64,000 bases of DNA, taken from the NCBI RefSeq assembly GCF_030272615.1, contig NC_081408.1, forward strand, positions 766,665,330 through 766,729,329, read 5' to 3'. A program made the position numbers and the translations under genes. Below, one piece after another: positions 11,007-22,000 of the stretch; within the stretch, counting starts at the first letter, position 1, and every line of letters starts with the position of its first letter. A model generated the notes under the pieces. That model was not told the origin of the DNA. It did no database searches and saw nothing but the letters and a program-made list of their open reading frames with translations. The stretch is from Cryptomeria japonica. Lineage: Eukaryota > Streptophyta > Pinopsida > Cupressales > Cupressaceae.

Positions 11007-14000
11007 CTAAAGGGGCACCACCCCTAATTCACCTCTCAAGTGGGTAAATGTAGCCTTTGGAAGGGGCATGGTGAATATGTCTGCTAACTGCTCCTTACTG
11101 GAAACATGTTCCAGTGCAATCTCTTTATTCTGAACCTTCTCCCTCAAGAAATGATACTTAAGCTCAAAATGCTTGGTTCTAGAATGTAAAACCAAATTTT
11201 TGAAATGTTGATAGCACCTGTGTTATCACAGAATATGCTTACTGGTTGAGATACAGGAACTTTGAAGCCTTTTAATACATGCTTCATCCAGATTGTCTGA
11301 GTATAGTTCATGAAAGCTGTAACATACTCTGCTTCCACTGTAAACTGAGAGATACAACTTTGCTTCTTACTCATCCATGAGACCAATCTACCACCAAGAA
11401 AGAATGCACCACCGGTTGTGCTTTTCCGGTCGTCCACATTACCTGCCCAATCAGCATCTATGAATACTTTCAAGTTGAAATCATTGCTATATGGGTACCA
11501 CAATCCATAGTCATCTGTTCCCTTCAGATACCTAAGAATCCGCTTGACTGCAACCAAGTGGGATTCTCTTGGACTTTTCTGGAACCTTGCAGTAATGCCA
11601 ACTGCATGTGCAATATCCGGTCTGCTATGCACTACATAATGCAACTTACCAATCATTGATCGGTATTCCTTCTCATCAACCAATGCAGAATCATCTTCTT
11701 TTGATAATTTGCAACCGATCACCATCGGAGTACCAACCGGTTTTCTCTCTTCCATGCCAAAGGTCTTCAACACCTCTTTGACATACTTGGACTGAGTTAT
11801 AAAGATTCCATCTTTCATCTGTTGAATCTATAGTCCAATGAAGAACTTAATCTCCCCTATGAGTGACATCTCAAATTCCTTCTTCATCTCATTTGCAAAC
11901 TCATGTCTCATCTTATCATTTCCACCAAAGATGATGTCATCAAGAAATACTTCACAGATCAGAATCTAATCTCCTTTTGATTTCAAGTAGATATTGCTAT
12001 CCTCACTTGTTCTCTCAAATCCAATCTTAACAAGATGGGAATGCAGGCGTTCATACCAAGCTCTAGGTGCCTGCTTTAGACCATACAAGGCTTTATGTAG
12101 TCTACACACCATGTCACTATCTTCAGATAGGGCAAACCCATCCGGTTGCTCTATGTACACCTCTTCTTCAAGTACACCATTTAAAAATGCAGACTTTACA
12201 TCCATTTGATATACTTTGAATCCTTTAAAAGCAGCTTATGCAAGAAGCATACGCACTCCTTCCAGTTTGGCTACTGAAGCAAAAGTCTCTCCATAGTCTT
12301 CTCCTTCTTCTTGAGCATATCCTTTACACACTAATCTGGCTTTATTTCTTACCAATGTGCCATCCTCATTCAGCTTGTTTCTGAAGACCCATTTAGTACC
12401 AATGACATTCTTATGCTCCAGTCTAGGTACCAAAGACCATGTGTTATTCTTCTCTATCTAGTCAAGTTCTTCTTCAATTGCCTTGATCTAGTCTTCATCC
12501 CTATGCACCTCTTTAAATGATTTAGGCTCAAATTTAGAGATCATGCATAAGTTTTCTCTGATCTTTCTTCTTGTAAGGATCAGTGCATCCTTATCCCCTA
12601 TGATCTGCTTAGGATCATGGTTCAGCTTAACATACCGAGGAATAGTCTTGACTGGTTCTTCTTGCTTTTCCTCTTCATCCTCATCTTCATCAACATCACC
12701 TTTTACAGGTGCATGGACATTGTTATTGGTACTCGGTTGATTGGCAACCAGTTCATCTTTTACTTGTATACTACCGGTTTCCTCAGATTTTCCAGAGTTT
12801 TCATCAACTCTTACATTGAAGCTTTCAAAAATTCTCTGAGTCCTATTGTTGTAACACTTTAGAGCTTTACTCTTGGTGGAATATCCTAGCTAGGAATATT
12901 CCCTCATCACATTTAGCTTTAAACTTTCTTTGATGTTCACTTCTCTTAATGTAGCATTTGCTGCCAAATACTCTAAAATAGCTTACAACAGGTGACTTAC
13001 CGGTCCAATACTCATAAGGAGTTTTATCCTTACCTTTCTTAATGAGTACCCAGTTCATTGTGTAGACTGCTGTTTTCACTGCTTCTCGCCAAAATGTGTG
13101 AGCAACCTTCCCTTGAATCAACATTGTTCTGGTTGCCTCAACTATAGTCCGGTTGTTCCTCTCTACTAGGGCATTTTGTTGTGGAGTCCGAGGGGCAGAT
13201 AGTTGCCTCTTGATGCCAAATTGTTCACAATACTTATTGAATTCACTTTCTTGATCAGTTCTAAGGCCCTTAATTCTTCTACCACTTCCTTTTCTACCAG
13301 TGCTCTAAAAGCTTTGAACTTTCAAAAAGCTTCAGACTTATCTTTCAAGAATGTGACCCACATCATTCTTGAGCAGTCATCAGTCAAGATCATGAAATAA
13401 CTATCTCCCTGCATACTCCTAGTTTTCATAGGACCACACAAATCAGTATGCACAAGATCAAGTAGATTGTTTGCTGAAAAGGATTTACCTTTGAAAGTTG
13501 AGGAAGACATTTTCCCCAGTTGACATTCTCTGCACATAGGATTTTCTAGTTTTCTTAGCACCGACAATCCTCTAACTGCTTTGTTCTTACTGGCCTTCAC
13601 AATGTTATCAAAGTTTATATGGCAGAGTTTCCTATGCCATATCCATCTATCATCAAACTTAGCTATAAGACAGGTATTGATATTAGCATTCAATTGAAAC
13701 AGGTCACCTTTGGTCTGCATACCTGTGGCCACAATTTCACCGTTCTTTCCTTTGATCCTGCACACTCCATTCTTGAATTCCAGAGTGAGTCCACTATCAT
13801 TCAGCTGGGCAACGTTCAAAAGGTTGTGTCTGAGACCATCAACCCAATATACATTGTCAACACTACTCTTTCCATTCAGAGAGATGGATCCTCTTCCTTT
13901 CACCTTACATGGTGCATCATTACCAAAATGAACCACACCACTATCATATTCTTCCAAAGATAGAAACTTGCTCTGGTCACTAGTCATATGGTGAGAATAG

Positions 14001-15051
14001 CCACTATCAATAATCCACTCATTGGAGTTATCAAAGCGGGAGACAAGAGCCTTCTTGTCTGACACATCTTCCTTTACAACAACAAATACAATGTCTTCAT
14101 TCTCTTCGTCTTCTGATTCCTCATCCATGACACCTTCATCGACCGCAACAAAATAGTTTCTCTGGTTTCCTCCTTTGAATTTATTGAACCTTTCCGGTTA
14201 TCCTTATTGTCATTATTATGATAGTTTATAGCAATATGTCCTATTCGGTTACAAGAAAAACATTTCAAAGGGAGCTTACCTCTGTATTTACTGGTTCCCT
14301 TTGGAAATCTCTTGGCAAGAAGAGCTTCAAACTCCATCAGGAACGCTTTATCATTCATTCCTCTACACTGTCTGGGTTCACCACTGGTGCTTTCTTCTTT
14401 ACCTTTTCTTGATGGTGCAACAAATGCTTTAAAAACCGACTCAATCTTTTGTACACTCCCATCATAACTGTTCAACTCATATGCAGTCAACTTAGCAATG
14501 ATAGAGTCTAGGGATACCTTAGAGTTGTCAATAGATCTCAGCTCCTGAATAGCCGCAACCCTTATAGCATAGACCAGTAATAAGGACCTCAGGACTTTGC
14601 TCACAACGGTGGAGTCCTTTATTTTGCCTCCTACACTCTAAATGTCTCGAACAACCGTTTTGATTCGTATCCCATATTGTTGAATGTTTTCTCCTTCAAC
14701 AATCCGCATGTCTTCAAACTTACCCCTAAGGCTTTCCTCCTTAGCTTGTTTTATATGCTCATCACCACCATAGATATTCTCCAGAGCTTCCCATACTTCT
14801 GTGGGATTATCTTTATCTTGGACATCAATAAACTCAATGTCAGAAAGACTACTGATTAGGGCTTCCATGACTTGCCCATTCTCCTGATTTTCTCTTCTCT
14901 GGTCATCGGTAAGAGTACCGGTAGGGATGACATAAGCATTTTCAACATAGTTCTTGTGTTGTGCACCTATACTTCTAATGTATATCTTCATTCTGTCCTT
15001 CCATATTTTAAAGTTGTCTCTGTTGAACTTTGGACCTTCCCTCTTCATCAT
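11007..15051 (-). pseudogene. Copia-I gag-pol polyprotein, broken
   Basis: Translation starts at ATGATGAAGAGGGAAGG (15051). Gag spans about 14190-15051 and ends in a zinc knuckle, CFSCNRIGHIAINYH, whose last Cys is replaced by Tyr. Protease carries IIDSGYSHHM at about 13995, with Tyr where Cys or Ala is usual after DSG. The integrase shows the HHCC region (WHRKLCHINF...CRECQLGK), then HTDLCGP, DQESEF and VERNNRTI for the DDE triad. RT covers about 11850-12430, and its catalytic box reads FLDD rather than YVDD. RNase H is at 11144-11820. Breaks include AAG to TAG after VVRDI (14638), TAT to TAA at 12234, TAG at 11966, and frameshifts near 14190, 13320, 12860 and 11195. The final residues are GELGVVPL. 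The product would be inactive. Confidence 0.92.
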
Positions 15052-15108
15052 TAGATAAGGATCTTTTCCTCAAGCGGTTAAGCTTACAACACAGAGGACC
15101 TGAAGAGT

Positions 15109-15120
15109 GCTCTGATACCA
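15109..15120 (-). promoter_or_regulatory. Copia-I primer-binding site (tRNA iMet)
   Basis: The minus strand reads TGGTATCAGAGC two bases inside the 5' LTR. This is complementary to the 3' end of initiator-Met tRNA and is the usual plant Copia primer site. Confidence 0.95.
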
Positions 15121-15122
15121 AT

Positions 15123-16510
15123 TGATAACTCAATGATAAATAGATAGTACCAAACCGATACTGAGAGGGGGGGTGAATCAGTACAGACAAAAACACAGTC
15201 CTAAACCGGTTTGACAATAGACACTTCAAATGACTGGGAAATAGTGACACCGGTTTGAAACAGAGTGCAACCAGTAAAGTTAAGACTAAGCATTAACCGG
15301 TTATTCACTTAGCTATCCTCTCAACTCAGTACTACACTTTAATTTCACCCTTATGCATGAACAGGGGATTTATCAGCAAAACATAATAACCGCTAGTTCA
15401 TCATGACTTATTAACAGACACAAGACACTGAATCATCATATGCTTGATAGAAAATAACAAAGCATCACAAGAAAGAAACATCACACATGACAAACATATT
15501 TTTTCACGTGGAAACCCAACTGGGAAAAACCACGGTGGGGATGAATACCCACAAGCTGCTTTAGAACTCTTTAGAAGTCTTCTCTGTTAGGAGCCTTGTC
15601 TGGTTAGAGACAATACAATAGGTTCTGCTAGAAACCAATCTTGTTAGGAATCACCCAGTTAAGGGATGGCTATATACCTGATTAAGGGTTAAACCCGGTT
15701 AAAGGTTACCTTGTTAAAGGATTTCAAGAACTTAATAGCTAAAGGATTTCAATGACTCAATAGCTTTGAGTTACCCTGTTAAAGGATTTACAGCAAGCCG
15801 GTTAAGGCTACCCTGTTAGGGGATTTCACAACTATTGAAGTGGTTAAAGATCAACAGGTATTACAATGATCAAATGATAGCACTCAATGCCAATGCAGAT
15901 CCACTTTAGCTCCTCTTCACCTTCTGCACTTACACTCTGCAGGTATCACTTATCTCCTCTGGTCTAGCAAGAATAACATATCACCTCACTTGGATACACA
16001 CACACAACTTTTGCCAACAACATCATACAGAGACACAACAATGACCATATAGAGAAAAAGATAGGTCGCCAGCATAAACCCTAAGCCCTAAACTTTTAGG
16101 TTAAGCAATCCAGTCGAATCAATCCCAACCTTTGATCTTTTCAGGACAATCTCCATCATACATTCTCCATCATACATTCTCCATCACTTGCATGGCGGCT
16201 AATGACCCATCATGTGTTTCCACTGTTTAGAGACATCGCATATTCCTGAGGTAGGCAGAAACCCTAAACCTGACCTTTGACCACCAACTGGTTCACTTGG
16301 ACAGACATTCCACATTACCCTTTTGCACATATGCTAGTTCACAAACATTATATCAGTTCCCTCTGCAAGATGCTAAACCGGTAGTCACTTGACCGGTTCA
16401 CCTCAAACAAACATGTACCGCTTCAATTTGGCACATATATCGGTTCTCTCTTCTCACATATTGACATCAATGACAACATACAATGTCATTATGTCCTCAT
16501 AATGCCAACA
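15123..16510 (-). repeat. Copia-I 5' LTR
   Basis: 1388 bp, matching 9411-10803 along its whole length with scattered substitutions and small indels. It contains a duplicated CATACATTCTCCAT near 16153 that is single in the other LTR. TSD AAATT follows at 16511. Confidence 0.95.
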
Positions 16511-16737
16511 AAATTACATTGTTGGATAGCTAAGAGGGAGCTCAAGTTTACCACAATATTTTTTTTTAACTTCATTGAAACACGTGCAAACTTGACGGAG
16601 AGCATGACAAAAAATATGTCAAAATTTTCAATGTTCTGATAAAAACATGTCTCTAGTTTGAAATGGTCATCCAAACCTTTGGGTTGGATGCCCAAGGCAA
16701 ATCCAACCCATAGGTTTGGTGTTTCCCAAAGTGGGCC

Positions 16738-16858
16738 ATTTGGCACATGCCAAATATGGCGCTTGCCCTATTTGGTGTGCACCAAATGTGATAAATAGAT
16801 TTTTCCATTTGGCGTGCGCCAAATGTGGTCCATATTCCACATTTGGCGTGAACCAAAT
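16738..16858. repeat. Four spaced 18-bp near-palindromes
   Basis: ATTTGGCACATGCCAAAT (16738), ATTTGGTGTGCACCAAAT (16770), ATTTGGCGTGCGCCAAAT (16807) and ATTTGGCGTGAACCAAAT (16841) recur every 32-37 bp. A half-site TGCCAAATGTG follows at 16867. All are symmetrical around ATTTGGYR. The regular spacing suggests an array of protein-binding sites or a transposon subterminal region. No gene is present; the pyrimidine-rich run 16888-17160 that follows is also non-coding. Confidence 0.85.
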
Positions 16859-17164
16859 AGGGAGAGTGCCAAATGTGTACACATAAACCCCCATCTCACC
16901 TCTCCCTTCTTTATCTCCCTTCCCTCTTAGTTCCATCTCTCTCTATGAACTAGATCTCATATTCTCTCTCTCCCCTTACCTCTTCTCGGGCTCTTCATTC
17001 TTATAGATACATACTCTTCTTTGTCCCTTGCCTCTCTAGCTCTCACAATTCCCTTATTCTCCTATCCCTCGAGATATCTCCCTCTTCATCCTTACACCCA
17101 TCTAATTCCTTCTGTCACCTCTTTCCCTCAGTTTCTTCCTCACTCCCTCCTCTATTTAGGACCT

Positions 17165-17465
17165 AAGGGGTCATAAGACACCATATGACCCCTAACGATA
17201 CCTAAGGGGTCATATGGTGTCCTAAGGGGTCATATTACACCATATGACCTCTTAGGCTACCATAGGACCCATAACGACACCATATTCTATCCTAAGTTGT
17301 CATAGGACAACATATGACCCCTTAGGACAACATACAACCCATAACAACACCATATGGTGTCTTAATGGGTCATAGAACACCATATGACCCCTTCAGTGTC
17401 ATTAGGGGTCATATTGTGTCCTAAGGGGTTATATGGTGTCCTATGACCCCTTAGGACACCATATT
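17165..17465. repeat. 20-bp bidirectional repeat array, left part
   Basis: Imperfect copies of CTAAGGGGTCATATGGTGTC and of its reverse complement alternate through this stretch. Where opposite units meet they create palindromes such as ACACCATATGGTGT. Copia-II has inserted in the array, and it resumes at 26002. Confidence 0.9.
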
Positions 17466-18960
17466 TGTTGGCATATGTGCAGAGCTTGATGACATGATGA
17501 TATTGTATGTTGTCATTGATGTCAATATGCTGAAGTATGAACCGGTATATTGAAGTAAGCAAACTGGCAAGAGAACCAATATGATATTGTGAAGTGGTAT
17601 ATGTGAGAAAAAGTGAAGCGGTATGTTGGAATGAGAACGGGTATATGGGAAGTTTTGTATCGGGGTTTCATTTGGCATGACTACCGATTGGTAGTCTCAA
17701 CTTCAGGGTTTCTAGTTGTTGCATTCCAAGCCTATGTGATTCAACCGATGACATCTTGTGATGACTTAGCATTATAATGAAGATCAGATCATGTTGCCAC
17801 GCCAACCTTGTGTACGTGAAGGATTCCCTTGAGGATATTGCATGAAGAAGATTGATCCTATCTACCTCACAAATGTGCGAAGTCTTTGTAAACAATGGAG
17901 AGTGCGTGATGAGTTATCAACTTCCTGGAGCGACAAAGAATGAACGTTGGAGAACGTCTTGAGATCTGTTCAAGACTGTTGTATTTAATGCAATATGATT
18001 AATGGTCAAGATTGAACTGGTTGAATTGTTAAATCTAAATGTTTAGGGTTTAGGGTTTATGCTACCAACCTATCTGTTTCCTATAAGGTCGATGATGTTT
18101 TTCATATTGAAGTTGTTGGAAAATGTTATGTGTGTATCCAAGTGAAGAGATACTTGATTCTTGCCAGACCGAAGAAGTGTGTTGATACCTATAGAGTGTG
18201 ATTGCAGAAGATAAGGAGCTAAAGAGGATCTGCCTTGGCATTGTGTGCTGTTATCAGATCAGTGTATTACCTGTTGACTTCTAACCATTTCAGGAATTGG
18301 AAAATCCCTTAACCGGGTAGCTTTAACAAGATTTTGTGTAAATCCTTTAACAGGGTGACTCAATTCAATGAGTTCTTCAAATCCTCTTGTGAGGTAACCT
18401 TTAACAAGGTTCTAACCTTTAACCGGGTATTTAGCCATCCCTTAATTGGGTGATCCCTAGTAGGAACGGTTCCTAGCAGAACCTATTGTAAAAGTCTTTA
18501 ACCGGACTAGGCTCCTAACAAAGCGGACTTCAAAAGAGTTCAAAGAACAACTTGTGGGTATTCATCCCCACCGTGGTTTTTCATAGTTGGGTTTCCATGT
18601 GAAAAATCAGTGTGTCGTGTGTGATGCTTTTCATGTGATGTTTTAATATTCTTTGTCAAGTGGTAAAGCATGTTGAACCGACAGTCATTATATTTATGAT
18701 GATATATTACTTGTTTATGCATAAGGGTGAAGTGGAAATGTGATATTAGATTGTGGAGAGATCTAAGTGTTACTGGTTTATGTCTTTCATACTCTCACTT
18801 TGTTTTACCGGTAGTGCCCTGATTTAGACCGGTGTTAATGTTTACCAGTTAAGTGCAGTCTTTACAGTCAAACTAGTTCAGGGAAAGTTTTTTTGTTTGT
18901 ATTGATTCACCTCCCCCTCCCAGTACCGGTTTGGTGCTAACTGTTCATCATTATTCATCA
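17466..18960 (+). repeat. Copia-II 5' LTR
   Basis: 1495 bp, matching 24520-26001. In the first 230 bp I count about nine differences (about 4%). The 3' end is TTATTCATCA, followed directly by the PBS. Confidence 0.95.
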
Positions 18961-18962
18961 AT

Positions 18963-18974
18963 AGGTATCAGAGC
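18963..18974 (+). promoter_or_regulatory. Copia-II primer-binding site
   Basis: AGGTATCAGAGC differs from the canonical initiator-Met tRNA site TGGTATCAGAGC only at its first base. It lies two bases inside the 5' LTR. Confidence 0.9.
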
Positions 18975-19031
18975 ATCTTCTAGGTCCTCTGTGTTGTAAG
19001 CTTAATTTCTTGAGGAAAAGATCCTACTCTA

Positions 19032-22000
19032 ATGATGAAGAGGGAAGGTCCAAAGTTCAACAAAGATAACTTTAAGATATGGAAGGACAAAATGAAGATC
19101 TACATCAGAAGCATGGGTGCTCAACACTGGAGTTTTTTTGTTTTTTTGAGAATGCTTATGTTATTCCTACCAGTACTCTCACTGATGATAAAAAAAGAGA
19201 GATTCAAGAGATTGGGTAAGTCATGGAAGCCCTAATCAGTAGTCTATCTAACATTGTGTTTATTGATGTTCATGATAAAGATAATCCCAAAGAAGTATGG
19301 GATTCTCTGGAGAATATCTATGGCAGTGATGAGCATGTGAAACAAGCTAAGGAAGAGAGCCTTAGGGGAAAGTTTGAAGACATGCAGATGGTTGAAGGAG
19401 AGACCATTCAACAATATGGAATAAGAATCAAAAATATTGTTGGAGACATCAAGAGTGTAGGAGGTAAAATAGATGATTCCACTCTTGTTAGCAAAGTCTT
19501 GATATCCTTGTTACCAATCTATGCAATAAGGGTTGCCGCTATTTAGGAGTTGAGGTCTATAAACAAGACAAAGTTATCCCTAGACTCCATGATTGCTAAG
19601 TTGACCGTATATGAGCTAAATAGTTATGATGGCAGTATTCAGAAGACTGAATCAACCTTTAGAGCATCTGCTGCACCATCTAGAAAGGGAAAAGAAGCAA
19701 GTACCAGTTGTGAACCAAGACAAAGCAGAGAAATGGATGATGAGGAGATCTTGATGGAATTTGAAGCTCTTCTTGCCAAGAGACTTCCTAAGGGAATTGG
19801 TAAATACAGAGGTAAGATCCGTTTGAAATGCTTTTCTTGCAATAGGATAGGACACATTGCTATAAAGTGTCCTAATGGTGATAATAAGGACAAATTGGAG
19901 AAATTTAAGAAGTTCAAAGGAGGAAATAGGAGAAACTATTTTGTAGTAGTTGATGAAGGTGTCACTGACGAGGAATCAGAAGATGAAGAACATAAAGACA
20001 TTGTGTTTGTAGCAGTTAAGGAAGATGTGTCAGACAAGAAGGCTCTTGTCTCCCACTTTGATAATTCCAATGAGTGGATTATTGACACCACATGACTGGT
20101 GACCAGAGTAAGTTTCTGTCTCTGGAAGAGTATGATGGTGGTGTGGTCCGATTTGGTAATGATGCACCATGTATGGTAAAAGGTAGAGGGTCCATCTCTC
20201 TAAATGGAAAAAGAAGTGCTGCTAATGTGTATTAGGTAGAAGGTCTTAGGCATAACCTTTTGAGTGTTTCCCAGTTGAATGATAATGGACTCACTCTGGA
20301 ATTCAAAGATGGAGTGTGCAAAATAAAAGGAAAAAGTGGTGAACTAATGGCCACTGGTATGCAAACCAGAGGTAACTTATTTCAGCTGAATGCAAATATC
20401 AATACATGTCTAATGGCTAAGTTTGATGATAGTTGGATATGGCATAGGAGACTCTGCCATGTAAACTTTGATAATATTGTGAAGGCCAGTAAGATCAAGG
20501 CAGTTAGAGGATTGCCTGTGCTGAGCAAACCAGATAATCCTTTGTGCAGAGAGTGTCAACTGGGGAAAATGTCTTCCTCAACCTTCAAAAGTAAATATTT
20601 CACTGCAGACAATTTACTTGATCTTGTGCACACTGATTTGTATGGTCCTATGAAATCTAGGAGTGTGCAGGGAGATAGGTACTTTATGATTTTCATTGAT
20701 GACTGCTCAAGAATGATGTGGGTCACATTCTTGAAAGATAAGTCTGAAGCTTTTGGAAAGTTCAAAGCCTTTAGAGCACTGGTTGAAAAATAAAGTGGTA
20801 AGAGAATCAAATGCCTTAGAAATGATCAAGGAGGAGAATTCACTTTCGGTGAATTCAAAAAGTACTGTGAAGAGAACGACATCAAGAGGCAACTGTCTGC
20901 CCCCCAACTCCACAATAGAATGGCCTAGTAGAGAGGAACAACCAGACTATAGTTGAAGTAGCCAGAACGATGCTGATTCAAGGGAAGGTTGCTCACACCT
21001 TCTGGAGAGAAGCGGTGAGCACTGCAGTCTACACAATGAACCGGGTACTCATCAAGAAAGGTAAGGATAAAACACCATATGAGTATTGGACCGGTAAGAC
21101 TCCTATAGTAAGCTACTTTAGAGTGTTTGGTAGCAAGTGTTATATCAAGAGGAGTGAACACTAGAGAAAGTTTGATGCAAAATGTGACGAGGGAATATTC
21201 CTAGGGTATTCCACAAAGAGAAAAGCTCTCAATTGTTTCAACAATAGGACTCAGAGAATTGTTGAATGTGCCAATGTAAGAGTTGATGAAATTTTTGAGA
21301 AACTTGAGAAAACTGGCAGTGAGCAAGTAGTAGATGAACTAGTTGTAACCTTCTGGGAACCAGTTGCAAAACAACCAAGTAGATGCTAATGCTGATGAAG
21401 ATGAGGATGAAGAAGAAAGAAAGAGGAAATGGCTAAGATCATTCCTAGGTATGTAAAGCTGAATCATGATCCAAAGAAGATCATAGGAGATAAGGATGCA
21501 TGAATTCTTACAAGAAGAAAGGTCAGAGAAAATTCTTGCATGATTTCTGAATTTGAGCCTAAAACTTTTAAAGAGGCACATAACGATGAAGATTGGATCA
21601 AGGCAATGGAAGAGTAACTTGACCAGATAGAAAAGAATGGTACATGGTCTTTGGTACCTAGACCCGAGTATAAAAATGTCATTGACACCAAATGGGTTTT
21701 TAGAAATAAGCTGAATGAAGATGGCACAGTGGCAAGGAACAAAGCCAGACTAGTGTGTAAGGGATATGCTCAAGAAGAAGGAGAAGACTATGGAGAAACC
21801 TTTGCTCCAGTAGCTAGATTGGAAGGAGTTCGTCTGCTTCTTGCATATGCAGCCTTCAAGGGATTCAAAGTATATCAAATGGATGGAAAATATGCATTTC
21901 TAAATGGAGTACTTGAAGAGGAGGTGTATATAGAGCAACCAGATGGGTTTTCCCTATCAGAAGACAGTGACATGGTGTGTAGGCTACATAAAGCCTTGTA

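Larger units (their letters stand above)
9411..16510 (-). mobile_element. Copia-I: complete LTR retrotransposon, defective
   Basis: The element is 7.1 kb with two LTRs of about 1.39 kb, a PBS, a PPT and gag-pol all on the minus strand. It is flanked by a perfect 5-bp target duplication, AAATT, at 9406-9410 and 16511-16515. The LTRs run TGTTGGCA to TTATCA in element orientation. In the roughly 340 bp compared by eye they differ at about 4-5% of positions, so the insertion is old. Its coding region is clearly related to Copia-II at 17466-26001, but the LTR leaders differ, so the two are separate subfamilies. The RT box context (DDIIFGG) is reminiscent of the SIRE/Maximus lineage, which is tentative. 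Confidence 0.95.

Noticed and set aside
13619-13963. Plus-strand ORFs within Copia-I (also 14677-15054, 12543-12862)
   Set aside because: Antisense shadows of gag-pol; codons mirror the retroelement frame.
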